DNA of 64,000 bases. Source: Gordonia mangrovi (GTDB lineage: Bacteria; Actinomycetota; Actinomycetes; Mycobacteriales; Mycobacteriaceae). The notes under the pieces were generated by a model that saw nothing but the letters and a program-made list of their open reading frames with translations, ran no database searches and was not told the origin of the DNA. The DNA is taken from assembly GCF_024734075.1 (NCBI RefSeq), contig NZ_CP102850.1:2790001-2854000 (forward strand). Direction: 5' to 3'. Shown in pieces: positions 52,985 to 62,500 of this stretch. The first letter of the stretch is position 1, and every line of letters starts with the position of its first letter. The position numbers and the translations under genes were made by a program.

Positions 52985-54683
52985 CGTGGGCGGCCACCAC
53001 ACTCGACCGGGCCGCCGTCGATGCACCGAGGTCGGTGATCGGCCCGGGTACGCGATACAAGGTCAGATCGTCGCCGCGGAACTCGACTGCCGCATCGGCG
53101 ACGAGAGCCGGTGGGGTGTGGTGGTTCTCCACCACCACCCAGCCGACACCCAACTCGGCCAGCCGTTGCGTCGAGCCGCCTGCCGACAACGCCGCATCGA
53201 CGTCGGCACCGCGACCGGATGCGGCATCGACGACCACCGAATCCACCACCAGCCGGCCCGATTCGACGACCGGTGCACGCACCATCCGCGGCAGCGGGTC
53301 CAGCGACGGGCCGTCGGCGAACGTGTAGCGCCGCACCGAACCGGTCGGCCACACCGCCACCGCACCGTGATCGGAGGTGATCCGGTTGGCGACCGCCGCC
53401 CAGTCCTGCGGGTAGGTGACCGGCGAGATCTTTCCGCCGACACCCCACGCGAGATCGGGTAGCGGCGCGACGATCAGGAGTGCCGCCGCGGCGAACGCGA
53501 ATCCCGCGGGCACCCACCGGCGGGCCGCGGCGATCGCCGCAGCGGTCGCGACGGCGACGAACGGCACCATCAGGGCGAGGTATTTCTGTGTGTCGCGGAA
53601 CAAACCGAGTCCCGGCACGTGCACGGCGGCGTCGGACAGCGCTTCGGCGACGGGGCCGATCGCCGCCACCGACACAGCGACCGCACAGACCGCGGCCAAC
53701 ACTCCCAACGTCGCGATCACGGGGGTGTCGCGGCCGCGGTGTCGCCACAGCCAGACCGTCCCGGCCGCCACCACGATCAGCAATGCCGCCGTGGCCACCG
53801 CCGCCCACCAGATGGTGCGGCTGGCCGGAACCGCGTCGGAGTTCCAGATGCCGGTCAGTCCGAGTGCGGTGCCCAGCGTGCCCAGACCGGGTTCGGCGCG
53901 CACCCCGAAGACGGCGAACCCGTTGTCGCCGCCGGTGGTGGATGCACCGCCGACGAGGGTTGCGGTCAGCCACGGCAAGGCGGCGACGACCCACGCCACC
54001 GCGCATGCGGCGATCGACCACAGCCGACGGCCGGTGGTGGATTCGGCACCCGCCGACGCGGCGCCGGTCCGACTGCGCACCAGGACACCGGCGCCGAGGG
54101 CGATCAGCAGCACCCCGGACAGCATCGACCCGGTGGGGGTGAACCCGGCGGCACAGAGTCCGGCCACCAGTTGCGCCCACGGCGCCCACCGGATGCCCGG
54201 CGCACGGGGATCGCCGGCGTGCGTGCGCAAGATGTCGACCGCGGCGACCGCAACCCACCCGAGTGCCGCATACGACACCAGCAGACTCCAGTGGCCCTGG
54301 AGGAGGCGTTCGGCCACATAGGGATTCCAGATCGCGACGACGGCAGCCGCCACCGCACCCGTCCGTCCGGCCACGCCCACCAGTCGCAGCGCGAGACGAC
54401 CGTACCCGACGCCGGCGAACACCAGGGCGGCGACGGTGAGTCCGACGACCACCACACCGCCGTCGAGAAGGCCGGACGCGGTGGCCACCACCCAGTCCTG
54501 CGGGACGGCGCGCGGGGCGAGGTCACCGAGCCCCAGGGCGGTGTCGGTGACGAAGGAGCGCGGCGTGGACACCGCGTCGCGGTAGAGCAGATGTCCGGGC
54601 CGCAGCAGCGGCGCCATGATCAGCGCGGTCAGGGCGCCGCTGACGGCGACCAGGAGTACGACCGGGTGGCGCTGCCGGGTCAT
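52911..54683 (-). CDS. Large polytopic membrane protein (Rv0226c-like)
   Basis: A 590-residue protein with about twelve hydrophobic segments in the first 430 residues and an extracytoplasmic C-terminal domain ending in a last helix and Arg-rich tail. The first loop (RPGHLLYRDAVSTPRSF) and IWNPYVAERLLQGHW resemble GT-C-type arabinosyl/mannosyltransferase loops, and FRDTQKYLALMVPF also recalls that group. No catalytic assignment is safe. It starts seven bases after the CitE-like gene in the same direction and overlaps the GT4 gene at its end. Confidence 0.82.
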   Translation of the reverse strand: MTRQRHPVVLLVAVSGALTALIMAPLLRPGHLLYRDAVSTPRSFVTDTALGLGDLAPRAVPQDWVVATASGLLDGGVVVVGLTVAALVFAGVGYGRLALRLVGVAGRTGAVAAAVVAIWNPYVAERLLQGHWSLLVSYAALGWVAVAAVDILRTHAGDPRAPGIRWAPWAQLVAGLCAAGFTPTGSMLSGVLLIALGAGVLVRSRTGAASAGAESTTGRRLWSIAACAVAWVVAALPWLTATLVGGASTTGGDNGFAVFGVRAEPGLGTLGTALGLTGIWNSDAVPASRTIWWAAVATAALLIVVAAGTVWLWRHRGRDTPVIATLGVLAAVCAVAVSVAAIGPVAEALSDAAVHVPGLGLFRDTQKYLALMVPFVAVATAAAIAAARRWVPAGFAFAAAALLIVAPLPDLAWGVGGKISPVTYPQDWAAVANRITSDHGAVAVWPTGSVRRYTFADGPSLDPLPRMVRAPVVESGRLVVDSVVVDAASGRGADVDAALSAGGSTQRLAELGVGWVVVENHHTPPALVADAAVEFRGDDLTLYRVPGPITDLGASTAARSSVVAAHVIWATTALAATVAACYAAARRRRR

Positions 54684-54690
54684 GGCCGGC

Positions 54691-55611
54691 TCAGTAGTGA
54701 TAGGTGTCCGACGGGGCGGGGGAGTGCACCGAGTCGTCGTCGTAGTCGGACATCTCGATGCCGTACGCGCGTGCCAGATCCAAGATCTTGGTGCCGCGTG
54801 CGATCCGCGGCAGGTCGGAGCCGTTGCGGATCTCGCCGCCGTCGCGTTCGAACTCGGCGAAGAACTCCTTGGCCCAGCTGATCTCGTCCTGCGACGGCGA
54901 CAGTCCCTCGTTGACCGGATGGCACTGATCGGGGGTCAGGCAGATCTTGCCGGTCATCCCGAATTCCGCGCTCACCGCGGTCGCCTCGGACAGTTTCAGT
55001 GCACTCGACCCGACGGTGGGCCCGTCGATCGCACTCGGCAGGTGAGCCGCCTTGGCGGCGATGGTGAATCGGGATCGGGCGTAGGCGAGGGTGGCCGGGT
55101 TGTCGCCGAAGCCGGTGTCGCGCCGGAAGTCGCCGATGCCGAACGCCAGGCGGAAGGTGCTCTTGGCCGAGGCGATCTCGCTGATCCGCTCGAGCCCACG
55201 CGCGGTCTCCACCAGCGCCACGATGGGCACATCCGGCAGCCGCTTGGCCGTTTCGGAGACGTGATCGACCGACTCGACCATCGCCAGCATCACCCCGCCC
55301 ACCGACATTGCCGCCAGCGCCTCCAGATCGTCGGCCCACCAGGGCGTCCCGAAACCGTTGACCCGCACCCAGTCGGAGTGCCCGGCGTTCAACCAGTCCA
55401 CCACATGCTCGCGGGCGATCAGCTTGTCCTTGGGCGCCACCGCGTCCTCGATGTCGAGCACCACGATGTCGGCGCGGGACCGGTGTGCCGCCTCGAAGCG
55501 TCCGGCCTGGGTCGCGTTGACCAGCAGCCAACTGCGAGCGAGCACCGGATCGATACGGAAGCCGACGGGGTCGGTGCTCGAGGCGTCGTCGGGGAAGTTC
55601 TGGTCGTACAT
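54691..55611 (-). CDS. HpcH/HpaI-type CoA-ester lyase (CitE-like)
   Basis: A 306-residue TIM-barrel lyase. The family residues are visible in ADIVVLDIEDAVAPKDK (magnesium-binding Asp/Glu), VRVNGFGTPWWADDL and VALVETARGLERISEI. Relatives cleave citramalyl-CoA, malyl-CoA or similar beta-hydroxyacyl-CoA esters. The C-terminal segment FGMTGKICLTPDQCHPVNEGLSP, binding CoA, is present. It precedes a membrane protein gene by seven bases, an unexpected partner. ATG 55611 is chosen because the frame upstream is not conserved. Confidence 0.88.
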   Translation of the reverse strand: MYDQNFPDDASSTDPVGFRIDPVLARSWLLVNATQAGRFEAAHRSRADIVVLDIEDAVAPKDKLIAREHVVDWLNAGHSDWVRVNGFGTPWWADDLEALAAMSVGGVMLAMVESVDHVSETAKRLPDVPIVALVETARGLERISEIASAKSTFRLAFGIGDFRRDTGFGDNPATLAYARSRFTIAAKAAHLPSAIDGPTVGSSALKLSEATAVSAEFGMTGKICLTPDQCHPVNEGLSPSQDEISWAKEFFAEFERDGGEIRNGSDLPRIARGTKILDLARAYGIEMSDYDDDSVHSPAPSDTYHY

Positions 55612-55731
55612 CGAGGTGGTGCGCTCCTGCGGCGGCGGATGGGACCTCACCATCGTTGCTCATGGCGTGTGCGGCGTGCAAAACACCGTGCCGCCCACGG
55701 TCGGGCGGGCGCGACGTGCACACTTGAGGCC

Positions 55732-56991
55732 ATGGCCGGCTACGACGACCGCATCGCTGAGCGCGATGGGCGGACCGACCGTTCGGGTGTGGCCGGGGCG
55801 CTGGGGTGGGTGGCCGGCGGGTCGATGGTCGCCAACGTCTGCGCCTATCTCATCCATCTGACCGCGAGTCGCTGGTGGCTCGACACCGCCGAGTACGGCG
55901 AACTCGCCGTCGGCCTCACCGCGATGCTCGTGCTGACGGTTGCGGCGCTGGCGTTGCAGGCGGTGGTCGCGCGCGCAGTGGTGCACCGCGCCGACCCGCA
56001 CCGGATTCGTCGGGTGACCACGCAGACGACGATCGGCGTGTGCGTCCTGGTGGTGGTGGCCATCGTCCCGACGGCGTGGGTGACGTCGATGAACATCGAC
56101 ACCACCGCGGCCGCGCTCGTCGCCGCGCCGCTGCTCACCATCATCGGAGCCGGTCAGGGAGTGCTGCAGGGGCACAAGCAATTCCGTCTGCTCGGCTGGG
56201 TACTCGCGGCCGTCGGCGTGTTGCGTACGGTACCGCTGATCGCGGCACTGGCGGTCGGGGCCGGCCCGGCCGGGGCGCTGGCGGCGAGCGCGGCGGGCAT
56301 CGCCGTGGCCGCGGTGGTGGTGCGGTACGCGAACCGGGTGGCCGCGACCGGCCCGCCGACACCTGCGCGGAACTCGGGCGGGATCGACCTGCTCGACGTG
56401 GTGCAGGCCTCCGGCGTGCAGTTGGTGCTGGTGGTGGCGGCGTCGATCGACCTGCTGCTGTCGCGGACGGTGCTCTCACCCGACGATGCGGGGATCTACG
56501 CGCTGGGTGCGATCGCCACCAAGGTGGCCTTCTGGTTGCCGCAGGCGGTGGGGGTCGTGTTCTATCCGCGGCTGGCCGATCCGGCGACGTCGCGGCGCTC
56601 GCTGATGCATGCCGTCGGTGTGGTCGCGGGGATCGGGGTGATCCTCACCGTCGGCGCCGGACTGGCCGGGCCGCTGGTACCGGTGCTGGTGCGGCCCGAC
56701 TACGCGCCGCTGGTGCCCATCCTGTGGCTGTTCGCCTACACGGGCGCGATGCTGGCGGTCCTGCAGGTCGCGCTGCTGTCGGCGATCGCCCGCTCGGCGA
56801 CCGCGGTGTCGGCGGTGACCTGGATGGTCCTCGCCGTGGAGGTCGCGGTGATCGTGGGTGTGGTGGACACCATCGTGGCGCTCGCGGCCACGGCGGCGAC
56901 CGCGGCGACGATCGCCGCTGTCACGACGACGGTGTGGGGTCTGCGTGCGCAGCGGGTGGACGAGGTCGTCGGGGCGGCCACCCGCGGGTGA
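55732..56991 (+). CDS. Polysaccharide-type flippase (MATE/Wzx-like membrane protein)
   Basis: A 419-residue protein with about twelve membrane helices and little outside them. The N-terminal helix pair (GALGWVAGGSMVANVCAYLIH and ASRWWLDTAEYGELAV) is typical of lipid-linked oligosaccharide flippases. Later segments such as SIDLLLSRTVLSPDDAGIYALGAI also fit that family. It may turn a lipid-linked arabinan or mannan precursor outward for AftD-type enzymes. Its end overlaps the DUF3068 gene by 71 bases. Confidence 0.83.
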   Translation: MAGYDDRIAERDGRTDRSGVAGALGWVAGGSMVANVCAYLIHLTASRWWLDTAEYGELAVGLTAMLVLTVAALALQAVVARAVVHRADPHRIRRVTTQTTIGVCVLVVVAIVPTAWVTSMNIDTTAAALVAAPLLTIIGAGQGVLQGHKQFRLLGWVLAAVGVLRTVPLIAALAVGAGPAGALAASAAGIAVAAVVVRYANRVAATGPPTPARNSGGIDLLDVVQASGVQLVLVVAASIDLLLSRTVLSPDDAGIYALGAIATKVAFWLPQAVGVVFYPRLADPATSRRSLMHAVGVVAGIGVILTVGAGLAGPLVPVLVRPDYAPLVPILWLFAYTGAMLAVLQVALLSAIARSATAVSAVTWMVLAVEVAVIVGVVDTIVALAATAATAATIAAVTTTVWGLRAQRVDEVVGAATRG

Positions 56992-58132
56992 TGAGTGTGA
57001 GCCCGGCGGCCAGGAACGCCAACCCGGCGACGGCGGCCAGGATCGGCACGACGCGGCCCCAGATCGTGACCGGGGTGCCCAGCGAGGTGGCGCGATCACT
57101 CATCCGCGCCTGCGTCGGGTTGTCGTAGCCGAATGTCGCCGACAACGCGGTCAGCCGTCGGTCGGGCAGGCTGGTGTCGATGAACCGGTAGTTCTGCTCG
57201 ATGGTGATCTGCTGGTCGAGGATGGTGCCGGTGGCGGTGTCGACGGCGATCTCGGTGCGGCCGCTGTGGTGCAGGGTGGCCGTCAACTCGCGAGCCGGGT
57301 CGATGTCGGGCACCCCGAACCACGCGGCGGGTCGGGTGATGATCGTCGGCGGGGAGCTCTGGGCGTCCCCGGTGATCTGGTGCAGATCGGTGTCGGGGAT
57401 GTCGGCGACGAAGCGGGTGGCGTCGCGGCCGTGCAGGGTGGTGGCGCCCGCGGGACGCAGCGGCACCGCACGCCGGGTGGTCACGTCGAACCAGATGTGT
57501 TCGGTGTCGGTAACCCCGAACGGCAGCAGATAGGTGTAGCCGCTGCGGTCGGGGACCCGGATCGGTGCCGCGTTGCTGTCGTATTGGATCTCCGAGCTGC
57601 CGGGCTGACCACCGGACGGACCCAGGTCGGGCAGGGCCGTCGTCCGGTCCAACGTGATGCGGTCGCGCACGGCGGCCACGGTCGGGTCGGTGCACGCGGC
57701 CTGCCCGGCCGGCGGCTCGGTCTCGCTGCCGGCGCGCGGGGCCTGCGGGTCCACCTCCCGACCGTCGACCCGCAGCTGATCGGCCTGGATGGACGTCCCC
57801 GCCTGCAGGGTCACCCGGTCCGCGTCGGACGGTTGGACGGCGACGAACCGTTGCTGCCGGACGAGCTCGGCGTCGACGACCTGTGCGGTCGGCGTGCCCA
57901 ACGAACACCGGTCGAACATCTGCGCTGCGTCGGCATCCCCGACGCCACTGCTCAGCGCGGTGGTGGTGACGTCGGTGGACAGCGGGATGGTGCGCAGACC
58001 GTCGACGAGCAGGGTCGGCAGGGCGATCGCCGCGGCGAGCAGGAACCCACCCACGAACAACAGCACCGGTCCGATGAGGTCGGTGGTCTGCAGGCGGCTG
58101 GTCTGCACACTGTGGGGACCGGGCGACGACAT
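56921..58132 (-). CDS. DUF3068 (PorA-type) membrane-anchored protein, Rv0227c-like
   Basis: A 403-residue protein with an N-terminal helix (LIGPVLLFVGGFLLAAAIALPTL), a long beta-rich extracytoplasmic region with repeated D-T-E/G-T patterns, and a second helix near the C-terminus (VVPILAAVAGLAFLAAGLTLI). This is the DUF3068 plan seen only in mycolate-bearing actinobacteria. Function unknown; its constant nearness to aftD and the acyltransferase suggests envelope work. It is tail-to-tail with the flippase gene. Confidence 0.88.
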   Translation of the reverse strand: MSSPGPHSVQTSRLQTTDLIGPVLLFVGGFLLAAAIALPTLLVDGLRTIPLSTDVTTTALSSGVGDADAAQMFDRCSLGTPTAQVVDAELVRQQRFVAVQPSDADRVTLQAGTSIQADQLRVDGREVDPQAPRAGSETEPPAGQAACTDPTVAAVRDRITLDRTTALPDLGPSGGQPGSSEIQYDSNAAPIRVPDRSGYTYLLPFGVTDTEHIWFDVTTRRAVPLRPAGATTLHGRDATRFVADIPDTDLHQITGDAQSSPPTIITRPAAWFGVPDIDPARELTATLHHSGRTEIAVDTATGTILDQQITIEQNYRFIDTSLPDRRLTALSATFGYDNPTQARMSDRATSLGTPVTIWGRVVPILAAVAGLAFLAAGLTLITRGWPPRRPRPPAAHADPTPSS

Positions 58133-58212
58133 AGGGCGAGGGTACTGACCCGCTGCGCCGGTACTGTGCGCGTGACCTGGGGTGCGGCGCCCGGCTACCC
58201 TGGTGGACCAGC

Positions 58213-59511
58213 ATGACCAGTATCGATCCCCCCAGCAGTACCGATCCGACGCCCGATCGGCCGAGCGCGGGCGTCCCCGAGATGCGCCGGTTCTTCCCGC
58301 AGCTCGAGGGGATGCGAGCGATCGCGGCGATCGGCGTGCTCACCACTCACGTCGCGTTCCAGACCCGGACCGTGGAACTCCCGGTGCTCGGTCCGCTCCT
58401 GGGCCGGCTCGATCTGGCGGTGGCCTTGTTCTTCGGACTGTCCGGATTCCTGTTGTGGCGCCCATGGGTGGCCGCGGCGCATCGGGCCGCGCCGACCCCA
58501 CGGGTGCGTCGCTATCTGCTGCACCGGGTGGTGCGGATCTGGCCGGCGTATGTGGTGGTGGTGTTCGTGGTGCTCACCCTGCTGCCCGACGCCAAGGGGG
58601 CCGACCTGACGGTGTGGCTGGCCAACCTCACGTTGACCCAGGTGTTCGTGCCGTTGTCGCTGACCGCGGGGCTCACCCAGATGTGGAGTCTGTCGGTGGA
58701 GGTCGCCTTCTATTCGTTGTTGCCGGTGATCGGACTGGCGATGCTGCGGCTGCGCGCCGGCGGCAGCGGCACCGGCCGGGTCGGATGGCGGATACCGGCG
58801 CTGCTCGGCCTGGGTGTGCTCAGTCTGGGGTGGGCGTGGCTCGCCATCGCTCTCCCGACGGCGGCCGGGGTGGAACCGAAGAACTGGGTGTTCGGGCATC
58901 TGCCGTGGTTCCTGGCCGGTCTGGTACTCGCGGAGATGGTCGGCGCCATCGAATACGAGACCCACCGCCCCGTCGCGCGTTGGCTGCGGGTCACCGCCGG
59001 GATCGGTGCCCGACGGTGGGTGATGGCGGGGCTGCTCGTCGTCGCCTACGTGCTGGCCTGCACCCCGCTGGCGGGCCCCACCGGGCTCGGGGATCTGGCG
59101 CCGTGGCAGTTCGCCGTCAAGATGGTGCTCGGCGCCGTGTGCGGGTTCGCGGTGTTGGCGCCATTGGTGTTGTCGGCGGGGCCGTACCGGGTGCTGTGTT
59201 CGCGGGTGATGCTGGCGCTCGGACGGTGGTCCTACGGCATCTTCATCTGGCATCTCGCGGTGCTCGCCGCGGTGTTCGGACTGTTCGGGATCGTGCCGTT
59301 CAACGGCGATTTCGTGCTCGTGTGGGCCATCACGCTGGCCCTGACGATCGGGGTGTCGGCGGCGAGTTACGCCTTCGTCGAGGAACCGGCTCGGCGACGG
59401 TTGCGCACCTGGGAGACGGCGCGGGCGAACCGTCGACGCGCCCATCCGGATTCGTCGCCGGCCACGGCCGACCAGACCGTGGACGACACGGCGATCAACG
59501 CCGGCAGCTGA
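58213..59511 (+). CDS. Acyltransferase 3 family membrane protein (Rv0228-like)
   Basis: A 432-residue protein with about ten membrane helices of the AT3/OafB type, which transfer acyl groups to envelope glycans. The conserved histidine of the first helix is in GVLTTHVAFQTRTV; the arginine-containing R-x-Y/W-like motif appears as RYLLHRVVRIWPAYVVVV. The ending YAFVEEPARRR is typical of the family. The last 145 bases overlap the aftD gene on the other strand; both readings are conserved to near their ends. Confidence 0.88.
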   Translation: MTSIDPPSSTDPTPDRPSAGVPEMRRFFPQLEGMRAIAAIGVLTTHVAFQTRTVELPVLGPLLGRLDLAVALFFGLSGFLLWRPWVAAAHRAAPTPRVRRYLLHRVVRIWPAYVVVVFVVLTLLPDAKGADLTVWLANLTLTQVFVPLSLTAGLTQMWSLSVEVAFYSLLPVIGLAMLRLRAGGSGTGRVGWRIPALLGLGVLSLGWAWLAIALPTAAGVEPKNWVFGHLPWFLAGLVLAEMVGAIEYETHRPVARWLRVTAGIGARRWVMAGLLVVAYVLACTPLAGPTGLGDLAPWQFAVKMVLGAVCGFAVLAPLVLSAGPYRVLCSRVMLALGRWSYGIFIWHLAVLAAVFGLFGIVPFNGDFVLVWAITLALTIGVSAASYAFVEEPARRRLRTWETARANRRRAHPDSSPATADQTVDDTAINAGS

Positions 59512-62500
59512 ACCCACCAGTCGAAGCCGGTGTAGCCGGTCGACGCGTGCCAGGGTCCGCTCGCGAGGCCGAGGGTGGCGGCGACCATCGCGGCGAACAC
59601 CAGGGTCACGACGGCCTGCGGGCGCAGGCTCAGCGTGATCACTCCGGTGAGGACCGCGAGGGCCAGGCCCCACCACCCGGCGAGCAGCCATGCCGCGGCC
59701 AACCAGGACATTGCCGCGGCGCCGGCGAGCCAGGATTCCGAGAGGCCGGGGCCGGTGACCGGTTCCGGGTGGGGGTGGGCCGAGGTGCGTCGCGGCCACC
59801 AGGCCAGCAGCAACAGCAGCGCTGTCAGCGCCAGCCCGAGGCCGAGGGACCAGCGGTAGAGCGAGTCGAACCGGTAGGTCAGCTCGATGGTGCCGGCCGT
59901 GCCCGCGGGCACCACCCAACCCTGCTGCCAGCCGTTCATCACCACCGGGGCCAGCTCGCGGCCGCCGAGCGACGCCTGCCACCCGGGGTTGGTGCTCTCC
60001 GGCACCACCAGGATGCGCTCGCGATCGGCGGCGTCGACCGCGACGCTGCGGTGGGTGGCCGACCAGTCGGTGACGTCGGCGGGTCGCGCCTCGGTGGTGG
60101 TGGCGGTTGCCGCGGGATCGACCGGCAACGAGACCTGGTCGACGCTGAACGCCGGCCCGGGATTGACCGACAGCTCCTGTTCACCGGCCGGTAGTGCCAC
60201 CGGTTGGGGAGCGCACGGCCGGGCGACGACGGGTCGGCCGGCGCGCAGGTCGCCGGCGGTGGTGCGGGCCGACAGCCCGATCACCTGACCGGACACCGTC
60301 AGCCCGACGCCGGCGTCGCAGCCGATGTCGACGACCCGGTCGTCGTCGGGGGTCGGCTGCGGTCCGGGCAGGATCTGTATGTCGGTGATCCCGGCCGGGG
60401 CGGGGCGGGCGAACCCGAGGCTGTTGACGTCGATGAGGTCCTCGGTCTCGGTGACGGTCAACCGAATCCGGTCGGTGACCGCCGGGGTCAGGTCGACGAC
60501 ACCGTCGCGTCCGACGGTCCGTGCCTGGGTGCCCGTGCCGAGGTCGACGGTGACGCGTCGCGGCGCAGCCGGATACCGCTCGGGCAGCAGGAGTTTCAGA
60601 CGCTCGACGCGCTGGGGCTGCGGGAGCCGGATCACCAGCTCCGGGTCGTCGGCGTCGTCGTCATCCGAACGCGTGGCGGGTTCGGGTGCGGTCCAGGTGG
60701 TTTCGGGGTTGCCGTCGACGGCGGCGCTCGCGTTGCCGCGCGGATCGTCGACGGCGGTGGGGCCGTCGGCGATGACCTGGCCGGGGGTGTGGATCAGCGC
60801 GCGCAACGCGTCCCCGGATTTCGGCCGCAGCACGACCGTCGGGTCCACGGTGACCGGGTCGGGTACCGACAGTGCGCGCGTGAAGATCCCGGGAGTCTCC
60901 GGGGTCAGGCCGAGACCGGGTGCGCAGCGGACGGCCGTGCCGTCGGCGACACAGGTGGACCGGCCGCCGAGTTCCTGGGTGAGTAACCAACCCGACACCG
61001 TGGTGTCGGCCGGCAGGTCGGGCAGCGTCACGCGATGGCGGATGGTGAGTGGGCTGCGCGAGGCCAGGTCGGTGAGCGACACCTCGCCGAGCGCGAACTG
61101 GTTGCCCGCGGTGCCGTCGACGGTGCTGATGGCGCGGATCTGCACCCATCGGGTCGGGCCGCTCGGCGCGGTCACCGTGACCGGGGTGCCGGATTCGACG
61201 TTCTGGGTGACCGCACTGCCCGATTCGGTGCTGACCAGGATGGCCGAAACGTCGGAGCCCAGTGCTGGTGCGGTCGTCAGGGTGACCGCGAGGTCGGAGC
61301 GAGGTTCGGTGAAGTCGAGCCGCATCCACTTGCCGACCGCGGCATCGAGGCCGTTGGAGACCCATGCGGTGTCGGGGTCACCGTCGAAGGCCGCGGCCGA
61401 CGAGTTCGCCGGCGACGTCTGCCCTGGTTGCGTTGCGTCGGAGGCCGATCCGGAGGTGGTCACGCGGACCTGGCCGGGCTGGTTGTTCAGCAGCCACTCG
61501 CCGTGTACCAGTGGTTGTCCGTCGACCGGGTAGTCGGCGACGGCGTTCTGGGTGCGCCGCGGATCGTCGGGTGCGCGGATGGCCGAGCTGTGGTCGTCGA
61601 CGCGGCCGAAGTCGGTTTCGCGGTCGGTGGGGGTGTCGGTGACCAGCACGCCGGGGCCGTCGCCGAGCCCGGCGCGGCGGGCGTCGGCGGCGAGTAGTGC
61701 CGGCCCCATCGGCGGGGCTCCGATGCGGGCGCGTTGTTCCTGGATGGCGCCGAGGGCTTCCGGGCCGCCCGCCACGCGTGGGATGTCGGCGGCGTCGACG
61801 AGGACGGGTCCGGTGCCGGGGAAACCGGTGTCGGCCTGTACCGCGTAGATCTGGATGGCGGGCATGGCCGGTCGTAACCCGTTGTCGCGTACCACGCCCG
61901 GGACGCCGGCCGGCCCCACTTCCGGACCGAAGACGGCCACCCGGTCGAGTCCCGGCGAGGTGTCGAGGGCCTGCTGGGCGACCAGCGGACGGGCCGACCG
62001 GGAGGTGTCGGGGTCGAGGTCGGCGCGCAGCACGACGTAGCCGATGCCCTGCTGGGCGAGGGTGGCGGCGAGGCCGGGTGAGCCGCGTCCGTCGGCGATC
62101 GCGCGTTGTACCGAGTCCAGGGCGCGGATGGCGCCCGGCGGAGTGAGGGGGATGGCGTCGCGCACCGCCCAGGGGTCGTCGGCGAGCGGCTGGAGCGGTT
62201 CGTCGCGGGTCAGGCCCCATAGTTGGTCGGCAAACGGTGCCCCGGGCACAACGAGGGTGCGGGTGGGGGCGGCGGTGTCCGGGCCGGAGCTGTGTTGTGA
62301 CAGCCAGGTCGCGGTGGCCTGCCAGTAGGCCGGGATCTGTGTGTAAGTCCCCGCGGGCGCGAGTTGGCCGGTCCACATCAGCGATCCGGCGCCGATGGCG
62401 GCGACCACCACGACGATCGTTGCCGCCACCGGTCGCGACCGCTGGGGGTGGGCGAAGGATGCGGCGCTGTCGCGGATCGAGGAGCTGCCGGGCAGCGGTA

